This document shows, piece after piece, positions 24,301-37,695 of a stretch of DNA of 64,000 bases. Origin of the DNA: Tenebrio molitor (lineage: Eukaryota > Arthropoda > Insecta > Coleoptera > Tenebrionidae). The stretch spans positions 3,720,001-3,784,000 of the forward strand of contig NC_091049.1 of the NCBI RefSeq assembly GCF_963966145.1. The letters are read 5' to 3'. A program made the translations under genes and the position numbers. The notes below the pieces were generated by a model, which did no database searches, had not been told where the DNA came from, and saw only the letters and a program-made list of their open reading frames with translations. Position 1 is the first letter of the stretch; each line of letters begins with the position of its first letter.

Positions 24301-25327
24301 CCCCCCACAACATTTACTTGCTGGGGATACCGATAATGTCGGCTTGTTTTTTCGACACTGTCGGGGTGGGGCGTCGTAAACGACGGAAAAATTCGGACGT
24401 GGGGAGGGTGACGGGGACGGGGTTCTGGTGGAGCGGAACGGTTATTAAGAAAGATGATGGCTTGATGTGTGACAAGGGATTAGCGGAGTAAACAAAAGGG
24501 AAAAAAAAAACAAAAGACAAACAACGGGGAGGGGCGGTGACACAAAAGAGCGTCCCTTCGATAGTTTGTTTTTCGAACGGGGGATGAGGGAGAAAGCTAA
24601 TTTACGGAGCGAATAATAAAGGACTTGTTTAGATATACAGGTCAGGTACAACAAGTTTCTGATGTTGTAGTGGAGCAATAAAGTGGGGGAGGGAATACAA
24701 AGTGCAAGAGGGTGGATGCCTCTTATATCAAACGCTGCATATTTTACCCTATTAAAACAAGAACTGAACTGACTAACGAATCTCCAAGTGAGGACTTGTT
24801 AGATCTTTGACATTTTCCTCTGAGGTGTCGTCTTCGCTGCCTACAAAGTGATCAAGAAGGGCTCTTTGAGTTGGCAACACAATTAGGAACATTTTTATTC
24901 TGCTGTTGGCAACACTGCAACCATATATGTTTTGTTGGTTTTTTTGACAGATATCTGACGTAACACCGACAAAATGCATTTACGTTGTTTTGACATAATG
25001 GGAGACCATGGAAATTTGCATTTAATTTGACATTAGGTAATGTTTTTCTAAGTTTGAGGTTATAAATAGCGTCAATGTCTAGTGCACTGTTGTCACTTTT
25101 ACTCGTTTGCAATAGAAGAATACTGAGACATTGCGGGAAAGTCAGCAACATGTTATGTTCATTTTGATAGGCCCGCATGTCAGGCACTTTAGTGACGGAA
25201 ATCAAACAGTGTGTCCAACGTTAAAAAAATAAATCATTTTATGGAGAGAACGTTGTAACATAACAAATACTGAGTGCAATTAAATGTGCACAAATGAGTC
25301 ATAATTTACGTGTTTTTTCAAACTTCA

Positions 25328-25512
25328 TACCAAGTGTCTATAAAAGAACGTAGGTATGTCAAGAGTCCTGTGCACATTTGATTTTTGCCGCTCTGTAGCA
25401 TATTGTGGTACCAAATAGATAAACAGAGGTTATGTATAATAAATAAATTAGTAGAGCCTCACAATTCCACAGGACTCTTGATATACCTACGTTCTTTTAT
25501 GGACACTTTGTA
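25328..25512. repeat. MITE family with ACTTTGTA-type ends, copy 1
   Basis: Starts TACCAAGTGTCTATAAAAGA and ends with the inversion TCTTTTATGGACACTTTGTA. Inner segments (AAGAGTCCTGTG..) are also inverted. A second copy is at 55003-55205. Confidence 0.8.
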
Positions 25513-26206
25513 GTATTGAACGAGAATTGAAATAATTTATTATAATAATGTGCTAGTCACGTTTTAATAATTCAATAGAATTCGTAATTGCCGTCGCAAT
25601 CCCGTTGCACCAGACAAACATATAATAATCGAGGAAAATTTGCAGACGAACTGTGAACGGTTTCATAACACTTCTTATTCAATTCTGCTGAAAGGCCGAC
25701 AACGTAAACACCGACAAATTCTATCAATACCACTTGACTGATTTTATTCTGATTGTTATTCGGATCGTAAACAGACATCTATAAACAACTATTATTCACC
25801 ATTTTTGTATGCGAGATGAAGACCTGGAAATGTACGCCGATGAAAACTGCAAAAACGTATTTTGAAAGGGGGAAAAATCGCGTCGCTCTCACGCAACAAA
25901 TTAACGAAATCTTTCCATATTTTTTCGACAAATCCACATTACGGTGTCACGATCGAGTGATTTTTCCACGGGATTCATCAATTAAAATGGCAATTCGGGG
26001 AAAATCCCGATTGAACAATGATCGAAGTGTTTTCGAGCCTTGAACCAGTCTACGCCTCAAGTGACCCATCCCTGGTGGGGTCAAACCGTGACGAGACCAT
26101 CAGGTTTGCAATTTTAAATCGATAATATTGGAGAAATCCAGGCTCCTCCACGGTGATCAAGAAAGACTGTTAAGAACATTTTTTATTCTGCTATTGGCAA
26201 CACTGC

Positions 26207-26488
26207 AACCGGGTGATCAAAAAGGACTGTTTAAGTTGGCAATACAATTAAGAGCATTTTGTTATTCGGCTGTTTGCAATACTGCAACCGGATACGTCTT
26301 TTGACAGATATTTGACGTGATATCAACAGCGACAAAATTGTAGGTTATGTATCAATAGTACAAAGAAACAACTTGAACTGGCAACTGTCAGTGTGAAGTG
26401 GTCAACAACCGGAAGTTACTCCAGTTATACCATTTCAAAGTAAAAATCAGTACTGCCAACTCAAACAGTTCTTTTTCATCACGCTGTA
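26207..26488. repeat. MITE family GTGATCAAAAAGGACTG, complete copy
   Basis: The left end GTGATCAAAAAGGACTGTTT, then AAGTTGGCA, is inverted at the right end (TGCCAACTCAAACAGTTCTT, then TTTCATCACG). One-sided fragments of the same family occur at about 24848-24960, 26152-26207 and 60693-60810, and another two-ended copy at 55885-56172. Confidence 0.75.
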
Positions 26489-26821
26489 TGTTTTGTTGGT
26501 TTATTTGACATATCTGACGTAACACCGACAAAATGTTAGGTTATGAAACTAAAAATGAACAGTAAAAAGAAATTAAATTTGGAATACAGAAAAATTATAA
26601 AGTAAAACAGAAATCAGATAAAATTCATAAAATGCATTCATGTTGTTTTGGCATAATGGGAGGCCATGGAAATTTAGTAGTAAAGCTGTCTGTTGAATTA
26701 GGTTACGTCTTTCTAAGTTTGAAGTTATAAATAACGTCAATGTCTAGTGCATTGTTGTCAGTTTTACTAGTTTGCAATAGAAGAATACTCAGACATCGCG
26801 GGAAACTCAGCAACATGTTAC

Positions 26822-27075
26822 TGTAGTTTCAATTTGGTTGTAGGTCGTAAAATTTTATGGTACTTTAAGTTAAAGATTTTGCGGGGCTTATAAATCCTAG
26901 TTTACCACTAGCAGGTAATATTTTAAGCAGGGTTGTATTGTACATTTGGTATATTTGCATTGCACGGCAAACGGCACGTGCCGCTTCCCAACCTTTTCAA
27001 ACCCAACCATTGTGCCCGTTAATCGCTCATAATATCCAATAAAATTTTACGACCTACAACGAAATTGAAACTACA
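26822..27075. repeat. MITE with 37 bp terminal inverted repeats, with known empty site
   Basis: Begins TGTAGTTTCAATTTGGTTGT and ends with the inversion ACAACGAAATTGAAACTACA; the 37 bp arms differ at one base. The paralogous copy A of the surrounding duplication lacks it and reads ATGTTATGTTC at the corresponding place. Comparison suggests a TA target duplication. Confidence 0.85.
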
Positions 27076-28747
27076 ATATGTTTATTTTGATGGGTCCGCA
27101 TGTTAGGCACGTATTTTGAAAGGGGAAAAATCTGGTCGCTCCCACGCAACAAATTAACGAAATCTTTCCATATTTTTTTGACAAATCCACATTACCGTGT
27201 CACGATTGAGTGATTTTTCCACGGGGTCCATCAACTTATTATTTAAATGGCAATTCAGGGAAAATCCCGATTAAATAATGAAGTGTTTTCGAGCCTTGGA
27301 CCATTCTACGCCTCAAGTGGACGCATCCCTAGCGGGATCAAACCGTTTTAAACTGCTAATAGGAAATATTGGAGAAATCAAGGCTCCGGATTGGTCCTCA
27401 ACGGTGCATCTGGAATTCGACGAGCCTAGCTCGCTCCGCGAACTATCGCCTATAAAATCGATAGGACAAAAACGCAATTCTACTTAAACACTTTTATGAC
27501 ATTCATCAGGAATTTGATAATAAATACATGTTAACGGCGACCTGTCCCAGACCTTGAAAGTAGTTTTGTGTGCAAAGCGAGATTCTTCACGAATTTCAAA
27601 TATTAGCTCTTTTAAAAAGGCAGGTGTGGGTGCGATACTGTTTAATTAATTCAATTCGAAATAATGGCCTGGGCGAAGCAACACTGAAAGCCTTTGGGCG
27701 GAAATGTATGTGAAAGGAAAATCCAATTCGAGAAATGTGTGCTCGTTAGGTGGAATTCGGTTTTGACCGAGACGATTTTTTTTGTTTTTCGCTAACGCTA
27801 ATTTGTGACATTTCAACAGATCGGGAACTTGATGGTTTATTTAATCTCGTGGTTGTGGTGAAATGACATTGAAAGTTGTTCGACACAGTGTTTCGAAAAA
27901 TTTATGGTCAAGAGCGGTTGTGACAAACAAATTCGTAGCACCTTACGTTATTTTACTACTCATAACCACAGACCACAGACTAAAGATATACATTGGGTAA
28001 GGTTCACATAACCTAACCCACGAGAGAGCGGTACCGTCGAATGTTAGTGACTGTGCTCATTCATATAGGAACCAAAATAATTTTTGATCTCGCTCAAACT
28101 CTTGAAACGCATTCTCAGCTGCATTCGTTACTTCATCGCAGTTCATGTTGGATGATTCAAGTTAAGCTATACGTTTTCAAATCTGTTGTTTTTCACAGCC
28201 CCTCTTGATGAAGGTATATTTTTTTGAAACATATTGCATAATACCACAACAGACGTTTCAACACCTACAGTTTACTAGAACAATCCAGAGAAATTTATAT
28301 TAGAAACTAGACAATCATTTGAAACGGTTTTCACTTATCTGGAACAATTAGGTTAAGTAGTTTGTTTGATGTGAAAATAATAGAGATGCAAGAAATAAAT
28401 GAGGATTTGTGATAGGATTAATTTTAATTCAAGAAACGAAAAAATGGGTACAACGGAAATCAATTATGTTAATTTTAATAGTAAATTAATACCAGGTGGT
28501 TCCACGAAAAATTTATTTCTGCTGTCTTTAACGTTGCAAATTAGAAATTCTAGGACAGGTCACAAAGGAAAGTTTTTGAGAGTTTGAATCAAGTTGGGGT
28601 GATTTAAGACCGGAAAATTTTCAAAATGGTATGAAAATCACCGGTACTATTGTTTTTCTTCAAACGTCCGTAAATTATGACATTGCACTGCTGCATTGAT
28701 AATGTTAAAGTGTCACTTTATTGTCATGGCATCTAACGAGCTGACCA

Positions 28748-28837
28748 GCGTCCGTGAAGTTATTATTTCCGCTGAGGAGCGTCCGTGAAGTTATTATCTC
28801 CGCTGAGGGCGTCCGTGAAGTTATTATCTCCGCTGAT
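28748..28837 (+). repeat. Three-copy ~30 bp minisatellite
   Basis: GCGTCCGTGAAGTTATTAT(C/T) then TCCGCTGA is repeated three times head to tail with one-base differences and small spacer changes. Confidence 0.85.
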
Positions 28838-29084
28838 CAGTGGCTGTAAAGTGAACTAGCTAAATCATTTGAAATTCCTACCTGGTTTCTTAACATGTCT
28901 TAAATAATTTGTTATGAAGGTTTGAAGAAAAAATAGTATATGTTATTACATAACATCGGTGACCATTTTGAAAATTTGATTTGATTATAATTTATATTAG
29001 CTGATTACTTATTTTAATTGCACCAAAATTCTTATTTATTTATGTTTTTGTTATTCTTTATTATTAATCGCATAATTTTTCCGG

Positions 29085-29690
29085 CATGCAGGGTGATTTT
29101 GAAAGTTGTGCAGATATTTTAATTAGTTGTAGGACTCCATAATAAGTAACGATTGAGCCAATAATGCCGTATACAAATGTTGATATTTTTCAAGAAAAGT
29201 TTGCGAACCACTGAATTTTGTGAAAGAATGAGTCAAAAAAATCATAGTAGACTTTTTTTGTTGTTATTTAATTCAAAATTAAGTCACTGGCAAGAACCTC
29301 AATCTTAACCTCAATTTAAATCACAAATAGCTTTCGCCAACCTGGAGAAAACGATATGGTTTTGATCTATGGCGAAGCCCGTGGACATTCAGAGCTAGTA
29401 CTGCAAATCTACGGTGAAAGGTTTTCTCAAAGGATACTTCTCAATGCACGAATCTTTGTAAACGTTGTGCAGCATCTTCGCGATTTCGGGCGTTTCGAAA
29501 TAAATAAGCGCGATCTTGACCGCCAAGGAGAAGATCGCATTTTAGTTGCAGAAGGAGAAATTCTTCTCGTCAAAACAGGCATTTTGAATCGAGTTCGGGT
29601 TTCTTATGGTGAAGCTTGCATTGTAAACGATGGCAAGCATTTTGAGCTCATTTTTTCGAGACTTGATTCGCAATTTTAAAACATAAGTAG
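29085..29690 (+). mobile_element. Internally deleted transposon with DUF4817-like frame, copy 1
   Basis: Begins GCAGGGTGATTTTGAAAGTT, similar to the terminal repeat of the copy at 32404. Its frame at 29356-29679 encodes IYGEARGHSE, ERFSQR, FVNVVQHLRDFGRFEINK and then jumps to the transposase C-terminal motif EACIVNDGKHFE, so the catalytic core is missing. The right terminal repeat is not found. Confidence 0.65.
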
Positions 29691-30804
29691 TCTCAAAAGC
29701 AAAGCATCCTTAACACACTTCGGTCACTCGTCCTCCTCGCTGACACCCGCAATTACCCAATTTTCTTTAAAAATCCTTTGAAAAACCCACCGCCGTACGT
29801 CAAGCCTTGACGTCATTCGGTCGAGCAATTCTAACGGCCTCTTCTGTCATCGAAACCAGTCAAGTTGTCACAGAAAATCGCATTATGCAACGATAATCGG
29901 CGTCACAACACGCACACGCCTTACGCAAATCTTATACAGTATTCAACTTTCGATTAGGACGACGCTGATTGGGCAAACGAAGGGTTCGGACAGCCGCTAC
30001 AAAATTGTTTCCAAGTAATGATCATCGGTCTGAGAAATTGGATGGGGCCCTGTTGTTGACGGACTGCGTATTAAAAATTTAATGAATGGTTGCTACACAG
30101 GAAGTCGCTCGAAATTCTTGCGGAGGTTCCACCCCACGTGTGCGGCGGTTTTCTGTGGAAAATACCGATTCTTTAATCAGTAGTCATTTAAATAAAATGA
30201 ATAAGTGATTGTATATTGCAGATTTTATGCAGAAACGAGTCGTTAATGCAAGTCATTAAAGTGTGGAATTGGTAAGAGACTGTCATGGTTTAATATTGTT
30301 TTTACATAAAAAAAAATATTTGTGTTGTTTGTTATTTACGTTCATCGGTCAATGCGAAAAATAATTTAAATAAATCAGTCAGAGGTGGAAATGATTCAAA
30401 AAGCTAGAGGACATTTATAATTTTTCAAAAATATCACTCAGTAGCTACATATTTTTGAAAATATTTTAATGTAATTAAGGACGAAAATCAACATTCAACG
30501 TAATCAATCAGACATTGAAAAAAGTGAGATAAAGTACTCACTAGTGAGTAAATTTGACAGCTGCCATTTAACTTGACATAAAGTACTCACAAGTGACTAA
30601 ATTCGACAGCTGTCATTTTATTTGAATGAAACTTCATTTCTTGGATTTTTTGCAATAGTTGCACCTGTAAAACGTCGTATATCACACGTGATCAAAATGC
30701 CATTATGAAACTCGTGAGAAGTGTCCCACTCGTGCGCAAGCGCACTCGTCTGTCAAAATTCTCACTTTGTATAATGATGTATTTCTATCACTTACAATAT
30801 AATA

Positions 30805-31281
30805 TACAGGGTGTCGCAAAATTGACGTATTCCAAGTCGGGAGTCTTGTAGGAAAAAATCTCAGGAATCTCGAAAAAATAAAATAAAAAATATAGGGGGG
30901 GGGGGGTCTTTACAAAGATGTATGGGTCGGAAGGTTCAAACTTTTCATCATGTTTTCTTCAAATAAAAAATATAAATGGTTGACATTCATTTTGAAATAT
31001 GGTGAGGATGATTATGTAAAATATTAAAATATAAATGAAAAGACATTTCTTGAAAAAACAGCTTTATCTCGAAAAAATAAAAGTTTTATGTTTCCAATTT
31101 TTGTTCAAAAGGGAAGTACAACATAGCTAGAATATTAATCAAGTACTTTTGAACAATTATTAGCAACTTTGATATTTTTTTCAAAGTGACAGCAATTTTT
31201 TTTAAACAGTTTTACTTGGTCAACAGGATGTCCCCTACTAAGCCCTGAACTCGGAATACGATAATTTTAAGACACCCTGTA
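30805..31281. repeat. MITE with TACAGGGTGTC ends
   Basis: The left end TACAGGGTGTCGCAAAATTG, then ACGTATTCC, is inverted at the right end (CGGAATACG, then ATAATTTTAAGACACCCTGT, A). About 477 bp, no coding frame, and it contains a run of 12 or so G at about 30895-30906. Confidence 0.8.
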
Positions 31282-32403
31282 CAATTATGTTATTAATATA
31301 AGCTCTTTTCCCTGTACAATTATATCCTTTTTTTTCAAAATTTATGATGTGGTTTTATTTACCCAATTTCAATAGGTTCCCAGTAAAGTTTGGAAAACAC
31401 TTTTTTTGTAGTAGAATTTAATTACTTTATTTATAAATTACTTAATTGATGACTGTTTGCACCGTCGTATTTTAAAATTAAGAAGAGCTTAAAACCTTGG
31501 TTACAATTATTAAAATCGCAGCAACAATTGCTCTTAAGCTTGGTTTAAAAATAAGGCACGTCGGTGCAAACGGCCATAAATGATTAATATTGTTATGTTA
31601 TTCTCTTGCTTGAGTGGAGATAATTGCTAATTAAAAAAATTGTGAGTTGGTCACGAAACACTAAAGTTGACTCGTAGATTAATTCTTACGGTTAATTTGT
31701 CAAATTAAAGTTGGGTCAGATCTGTTAATGACGGTTGCGTGTTTTGGATGGCTGCAAAAAAATTCTACCAGATTCTTATTCTTTTCGGCATAATTAACAA
31801 AAGTAGTCGAAAAGATTAAAATAAAGAGATTTAGGTTCTTCAGGATAGAATAAAAACTTTTTTTTTATTTCCAATTACTGTTACCACACCGTACAATTGA
31901 AAATTACTAAATGATGTCATATTTTTTCAATGTGCTGTTTAGACCGTTGCGAATTCGTTCGTTTATGACCCTCGCTTATGACTAATATTAATTAAGTACC
32001 AAATGACTATAATTGTTTGTGATTAACTTTGTGTTGGCACGCCCGATTTTCCAATTCAAACATATCAAATCAAACAAAAATTTGTCATTATCACGCTTTA
32101 TTTTAAAAAATGGTCTTGACTACTGAGCACAATAAGTTTATTGTAACGGCTTATTTTCACTTTAATGAAACTTATTTTTACAATTATTTTGTAAAATCTC
32201 ATTTACGATAACAATACAACTAAACTTTCAAAATCTTAACCTAAAAAATGAATTAAAAGATGACATGTTGACAATGACGAGTCTTACCAATTGCTCAGTG
32301 TTACCAACCCACTAAATTTGCGTCAATCATTAATATTCCCTCTATATTTTACGTTTGCAAGAACGAGTAAGGTATTTGTCGTGAATACAACAATAAATAG
32401 CAA

Positions 32404-33355
32404 GTATACAGGATGACTATGAAAGTTGTGCAGATACCAGTGGTAGAATTCCGCAATAAGTAGCGACTGATGTTGATATTTTTCGAGAAATAGTGGCTAA
32501 AAGTTAAAAAAAATGAGTAAAAAAAAATCAGAGTAGACTTTTTTCTTGTTTAGTTAATTCAAAATTAGTCACTTTGACTTCAATTTAAATCACAAATGGG
32601 TGTCACCAACCTCGAGAAAACCGATATGGTTTTGATTTATAGCCAAGCCCGTGGACATTCAGAGTAAGCACGGTGAAAGGTTTCATCAAAAAAAACTTCC
32701 CAATACACGAACCTTTGTAAACGTTGTGCAGCATCTTCGCGATTTCGGGCGTTTCGAAATTAATAAGCGCGATCTTGACCGCCAACGAAAAGATCGCATT
32801 TTAGTTGCAGAAGAAGAAATTCTTCACGAAATCGAAAGCCAGCCACGAATAAGTACTCGGGGTCTTGCAAATCACCTGGGAGTTTCTCAGTTTGCGAGGC
32901 ATTCTGAATCGAATTCGGCTTTCTTGGGCACGTCGTGCTGAAGCTTGCATTGCAAACGATGGCAGGCATTTTGAGCAACTTCTTCGATGTTTTATTTTAT
33001 GCTTTTACGCACAATTACAGTCTTTTTACTTTGTTGTTTTCTGAATAAGTTGCGGCACTATTTTATCGTCACTTTACAAATTTAATCAAAGATTCATGAT
33101 GAAACAAAAAAAAGTAAGAAAAAAAATCAAACATAACCTCGAATTACAGAACAACTTGACATTTTAAGTTGGTCGTACGTCAAAACTGCCCGCCAAATTT
33201 GAAATTTTTCAGCGGTTCCCAAACCAACTGATTCCTTTGATTCTCTTATAAACCATTAACATTTACATAAGGCAAGTTGGGTTATTTTGCCTTCTTTTAA
33301 TACGTTCTACGTTAGGTGAAAATATCTGCATAACTTTCAAAATCAGCCTGTATAC
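32404..33355 (+). mobile_element. Internally deleted transposon with DUF4817-like frame and both ends
   Basis: Left end GTATACAGGATGACTATGAA, then AGTTGTGCAGATA; the right end (33320-33355) is its inversion with a few changes. A frame at 32651-32941 gives FVNVVQHLRDFGRFEINKRD and EILHEIESQPRISTRGLANH, the helix-turn-helix region of mariner-type insect transposases. Upstream in-frame stop and a small deletion relative to copy 1, plus absence of the catalytic core, show it is not autonomous. Confidence 0.75.
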
Positions 33356-34599
33356 TTACTTCATACTTAATTTTTTTCCACTTTCCACTTATAAAACGTT
33401 TTCAATGTTGTCAATGTTCGCAACGAAAATTCAAAGGTAATAAAATGGTGATTTTTTTCTCTTAATTAGTTATAAAAATACGGCCTACTTAGATTATAGG
33501 TATAAACTGTCAAAATCACATGACTTTCACTTATACAATACGTCCAAGACGTCAAAAATAACGTCACTTCGCATTTTTTGACGTCAATGAGTAACTTTTA
33601 AGTGTAGACATATCGTGTGATCGAACAAATTTCACATCAAGAAGGTTGTGTAATAATTTGTCCTATTTAACACATGTGTGAAATGATAGTCCAAAACAGT
33701 CTTGATCAAAAATGTATTTGATCACATGATTTATTATTCCCCAGTATGAATTCGTCTCTTGATACAGGATTACAATTTCATTTCTTAGAAATATTTGAAA
33801 TCCAGATAATTTGCTTCTTGATGTTTTCATTTGTGGTGAGGCAGATACGCCAAAAGATAGTTATCTAGTTTAGTATGACAACTAGTCGTTTCCTCTCTGG
33901 TTTTAATTTCCTCCTGGATCTAGTCGATTGAAAACCGAACGAAAGAATGTTTTCTTCAAACCACAACTCACCCGGGAATTACCCCGAATGAATCACTTCC
34001 ACAACCTGTTTATATAGATTTGTTTTGGACATTACCGCTCAATTTATTCTATTTGGTGGAAGTGTTAACGTCGATAGGGGTTTCCACACCTGGTACGTAT
34101 CGCTGCATCCCAGAAAAACGCGTCAAAAAACCTAGGAAATAAATGATGTGTAAAAAATATAATTACACGATAAAGATCGCGTGCTTTCTTTACATCGTAA
34201 TTTAACGATATGATTATGGAGTCGAGGTCAGGAATGATTATTTCATTATTAATGCCCAATTAAAAAATTATAAAATATTTTACACGCATCGTGCAGCAAA
34301 CGCGACCGCCAGGGGTTGCCACCGGTGATCGGGGTTGACAACAAAAATATACCCGGCGGGTGGACAATAAAACTGTCGTTTTGGAATAGTTCTGGGGTTC
34401 TTCGAAAAAATCTTCGACCCAATTAAAATTTTTCCATCGGTAACGATCCTTTGGGATTCCATCGGTTCGTCAGCGGCGTTTTCCAGGAAACGAAATAATA
34501 TGTAAAAGACCTCGACGAAACTCTAGCTTTGGGTAAACCATTATTGTACCGGAGTAACTTTCAGAGTGGGTGGGAGTTCGGCATTCACTACTACATCAT

Positions 34600-34703
34600 A
34601 ACCGGACTCCTGAAGACCTGCTGCAGTTCAGCAGGTGAAGTCGACGATTGACAGTGACTCCAGTGAAGAACTAGTGTGAGTGGTGGATTAAACCCGACAA
34701 GAC
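34600..34703 (+). promoter_or_regulatory. Candidate non-coding first exon of the Spinster-like gene
   Basis: The coding exon of the MFS transporter starts after an acceptor at 35787-35788, so a 5' exon must exist upstream. A plausible donor, AAGAC followed by gtgagtac, ends an exon at 34703; a second donor (ACTAGT followed by gtgagtgg) lies at about 34675. The transcription start is not defined. Confidence 0.35.
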
Positions 34704-35800
34704 GTGAGTACCCAGTCTCTTCATTTTGCGCGATCTTTCCGGGATTTGATCCCGTTCTTGCGAATTATTTTCGCGTCCAAATTCCCAGACTGTCGACGCC
34801 CTTAAGGCCTCGCTCGCTCTTACCTCTTCGGCTGGCAACAGAGGTCATCATTTCTCCGGGATTTCCGTTGAGAACGGGCCGAAAAAATCACAGCTTTCAG
34901 ACGCCGAGCTCTGCACCTTTCACATCCGAACCACCAGAATACAAAATTAGATAACTTGTACATCCTTGAACTCGGTTCGGAAGTAAAATTCGGGTGACAT
35001 TGAAAGTAACCAGACGAAGAGAAATATCCAATTGTCCGGTTGAATTACTACGGACGCGTCCTTGACATTGATAGTGCAAACGAAACGAGTCATACTTAAG
35101 CGGGTTTGCGCGTCACACTTGACTTAAGAAACGATTTAGGGGAACATAATAGTCGATTCATGAAAATTACTAACCGATTCGCGCGGAAAAAACTAGCGTG
35201 AAAATTGCATATTTTTAACGCGACCTTGAAAGACGGCGCACGATTTTTTTTCTTCGTCGACGGTGAGGACAATTGTTTGCGTTAGAAAGGATGGAATTGT
35301 ACGAGATTTTTGCAGAGGCGGCGAAAAAAAAATCAAATTAATTCGCAGCCGAACGACAGGAGTTGGTGGCATTGCCGCGGAATGCCGAAAGAAATTATCA
35401 GGCTGGGATCTGGATCGTGAATTAAACAGTTTCCGGTGAAGACCCATTTTTTACAACATAATTAAATATTTGCGAGGTGATCTATAGTAGGTTGGGAACC
35501 GGTTCCGCGCATAACTCTATTGGCCAAATTGAGAATAATTATAAGTGACTCAAGTAAATGTAATTAGCTCGAGGCGGGCTCATGCTTTGGCAAAAAAAAA
35601 GGAAATGTCAAAGAAACAAGAAGTGAACATCAGGTGAAAGATAAGTTGTAACAGAATAAAAAAAATACCACATTTGTTTTTTTTTGTAAGCGGTGAGAAA
35701 CAAACCGCTTGTCGTAGCTTGATTCACGCAGGCGAGAAATGTCAGTTGTCAAATTTGTCGGGAATAAGAATGAAAATTGTTTTCCCAGTGTTGGACCACC

Positions 35801-37435
35801 ATGTTGCAAGTCTTCGAGAAGCTGGGCTTCCTGTACCAGCCGTACGTCCTGGGGATCGTCTCCCTGGGCTACGTCCTGGGGGAGCTGGGCCACTACATGA
35901 TCGGAGTCACATCGAAGGCCATCGCCATGGACCTCCATTTCGGCGACATCGCCTGTCAACTGAACAGCACCGAATACGCCCTGATCGACCTCCCCACCCC
36001 CTGCGACGCCGCCAACAGTTCGGAAATCTGCGAGTCGTTCAACATAAACGGCACCCCTTACTGCGAATGGAACTACAACGGTTTGGGCATCGACTATCAG
36101 ATCCTGGCGGGACCTAGTTTCATGGCGGTCTTCACGGTGGTGGGAGTCATCTTGGGCATCTGCGCCGACAAGTTCAACCGAGTCCGGATCCTGGCCGTCT
36201 GCACTGTGGTCTTCTCGATAGCGATAATACTGTGCGGCGGGGTGACCGAGTACTGGCAGTTGGTGTTGTTGAGGATGATCATGGCGGCGGGGGAGTCGGG
36301 GTGCAACCCCCTGGCTACGGGCTTGCTGTCTGATATCTTCCCGGAGGAGAAGAGGGCGCTGGTGATGTCGATCTTCAACTGGGGGATTTACGGGGGTTAC
36401 GGGATCGCGTTTCCGGTGGGGCGGTACGTTCCACCGCTGAACGCTTGGGGGCTGGGGTGGAGAGTCACTTACTACGGCACCGGGATCGTAGCTTTGATCG
36501 TGGGAGTGTTGACCTGGTTCACCTTGAAGGAGCCCCCGAGGCAGTCGATCGGCGAAGATGCGACGGTCAATTCACCGGACGCCAAGAAAGTCACGATCTG
36601 GACCATCATCTTGGACCCGAGGATCATCATGTTGTGCTTGGCCGCCTCTCTGAGACACTGCGGGGGCATGTGCTTCGCCTACAACTGCGACCTCTACTAC
36701 CAGCAGTACTTCCCCGAGTACGATCTGGGGTGGTGGCTCTTCGCCGTCACCATCATAGTAGGCAGTATCGGGGTGGTGGTCGGCGGGATCGTCTCCGACG
36801 TTTTCGTGGCCAAAATGGGCATCAGATCGAGAGTCATGGTCTTGGCGATCAGCCAGATCATAGCGACACCTGGGGCTTTCGGCAGCGTCTATTTTAACCC
36901 CACCTGGGCCATGATTTTCTTAGGACTCTCGTATTTCTTCGGTAAGGCGATCGATCCGATCGTAACGAACAAATTGACAATTTTGCGTTTCAGCCGAGAT
37001 GTGGTTCGGGATTTTGTTCGCCATCTTGGTCGAGATTGTGCCCCTGAAGGTGCGCTCCACCACAGTTGGAGTATTCTTGTTCGTCATGAACAACATTGGT
37101 GGCAACTTACCCATTGTCGTGGAACCGGTATCCAAAGCGATAGGCTACAGAGAAAGTCTCTACATCTTCTACGCCGGGTTTTATGGCATAAGTGAGTCAC
37201 TCCTAACCTCACATTTTTGGCAGATTTAACGAAAATGTCCGTTTCAGGTTCGATCATGTTCCTTTTGACTATTTTTATCATGGACGGACCCAAAGCTCAG
37301 CCGGAGGAGGCCGCCCCCAAAGATGCGGGACACGACAACGACATCTTCACCACCGCCGACGAAACAAACTTGCCGACAATCACAGCCATGGTTGCCAACA
37401 CTAAAAACAATATCCACGAAACTAGTCGTCTCTAA
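35801..37435 (+). CDS. MFS transporter, Spinster-like
   Basis: Three coding exons, 35801-36941, 36994-37191 and 37248-37435, with introns of 52 and 56 bp, encode 508 residues. The ATG at 35801 has an excellent context (ACCACCATG) and follows a splice acceptor at 35788. About 12 membrane segments are predicted. The MFS signature between segments 2 and 3 is GICADKFNRVR (119-129), and GESGCNPLATGLLSD (164-178) with the following FNWGIYGGYG resembles the Spinster branch (lysosomal or plasma-membrane lipid or sugar transporters). Three sequons (N55, N72, N83) lie in the first outside loop. The C-terminal tail is soluble and acidic. Substrate unknown. The gene converges on okra, with 260 bp between stop codons; an AATAAA at about 37631 may serve it. 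Confidence 0.92.
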
Positions 37436-37695
37436 TCGACTAATTCGACTGATTTGGAGGTGAAACTTTGGCCGTTTGTAGGCCACAAAGCTCTCTTTGA
37501 CAGATTGCTGTTAACTATAAGTATTATTAAGCTGCGTGCATCGTGCAAAGCACTGAGACACTGTGTTTCATAAACACAACGTACAAAGATTGTTAAGAAT
37601 TTTGTTGCATGAACTATTTAATAATAATAACAAATAAAAATGAACCCAAGTGTTCAGGAAGAAATATTTATATGCTGTACAACAAAAGTATGAAC

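Larger units (their letters stand above)
24850..27385 (+). repeat. Diverged tandem segmental duplication
   Basis: Copy A spans about 24850-26150 and copy B about 26465-27385, in the same order and orientation. Shared blocks include ATATCTGACGTAACACCGAC, then ATAATGGGAG.CCATGGAAAT, CAATAGAAGAATACT, GACATTGCGGGAAA (B: GACATCGCGGGAAA), CACGCAACAAATTAACGAAA and GTGTTTTCGAGCCTTG. Copy A has about 660 bp extra (about 25195-25853, including a MITE) and copy B has a 254 bp MITE (26822-27075). Confidence 0.8.
27500..34560. other. Gene-free, repeat-rich intergenic region
   Basis: No confident gene on either strand. It holds a minisatellite (28748-28837), two deleted DUF4817-type elements (29085-29690 and 32404-33355), a duplicated 47 bp segment near 30530-30620 and a MITE (30805-31281). 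The rest is AT-rich DNA in which I see nothing specific. Confidence 0.6.

Noticed and set aside
25816..27487. Short frames in the segmental duplication
   Set aside because: The corresponding positions of the two copies are not open in the same frame, so they are not conserved as protein.
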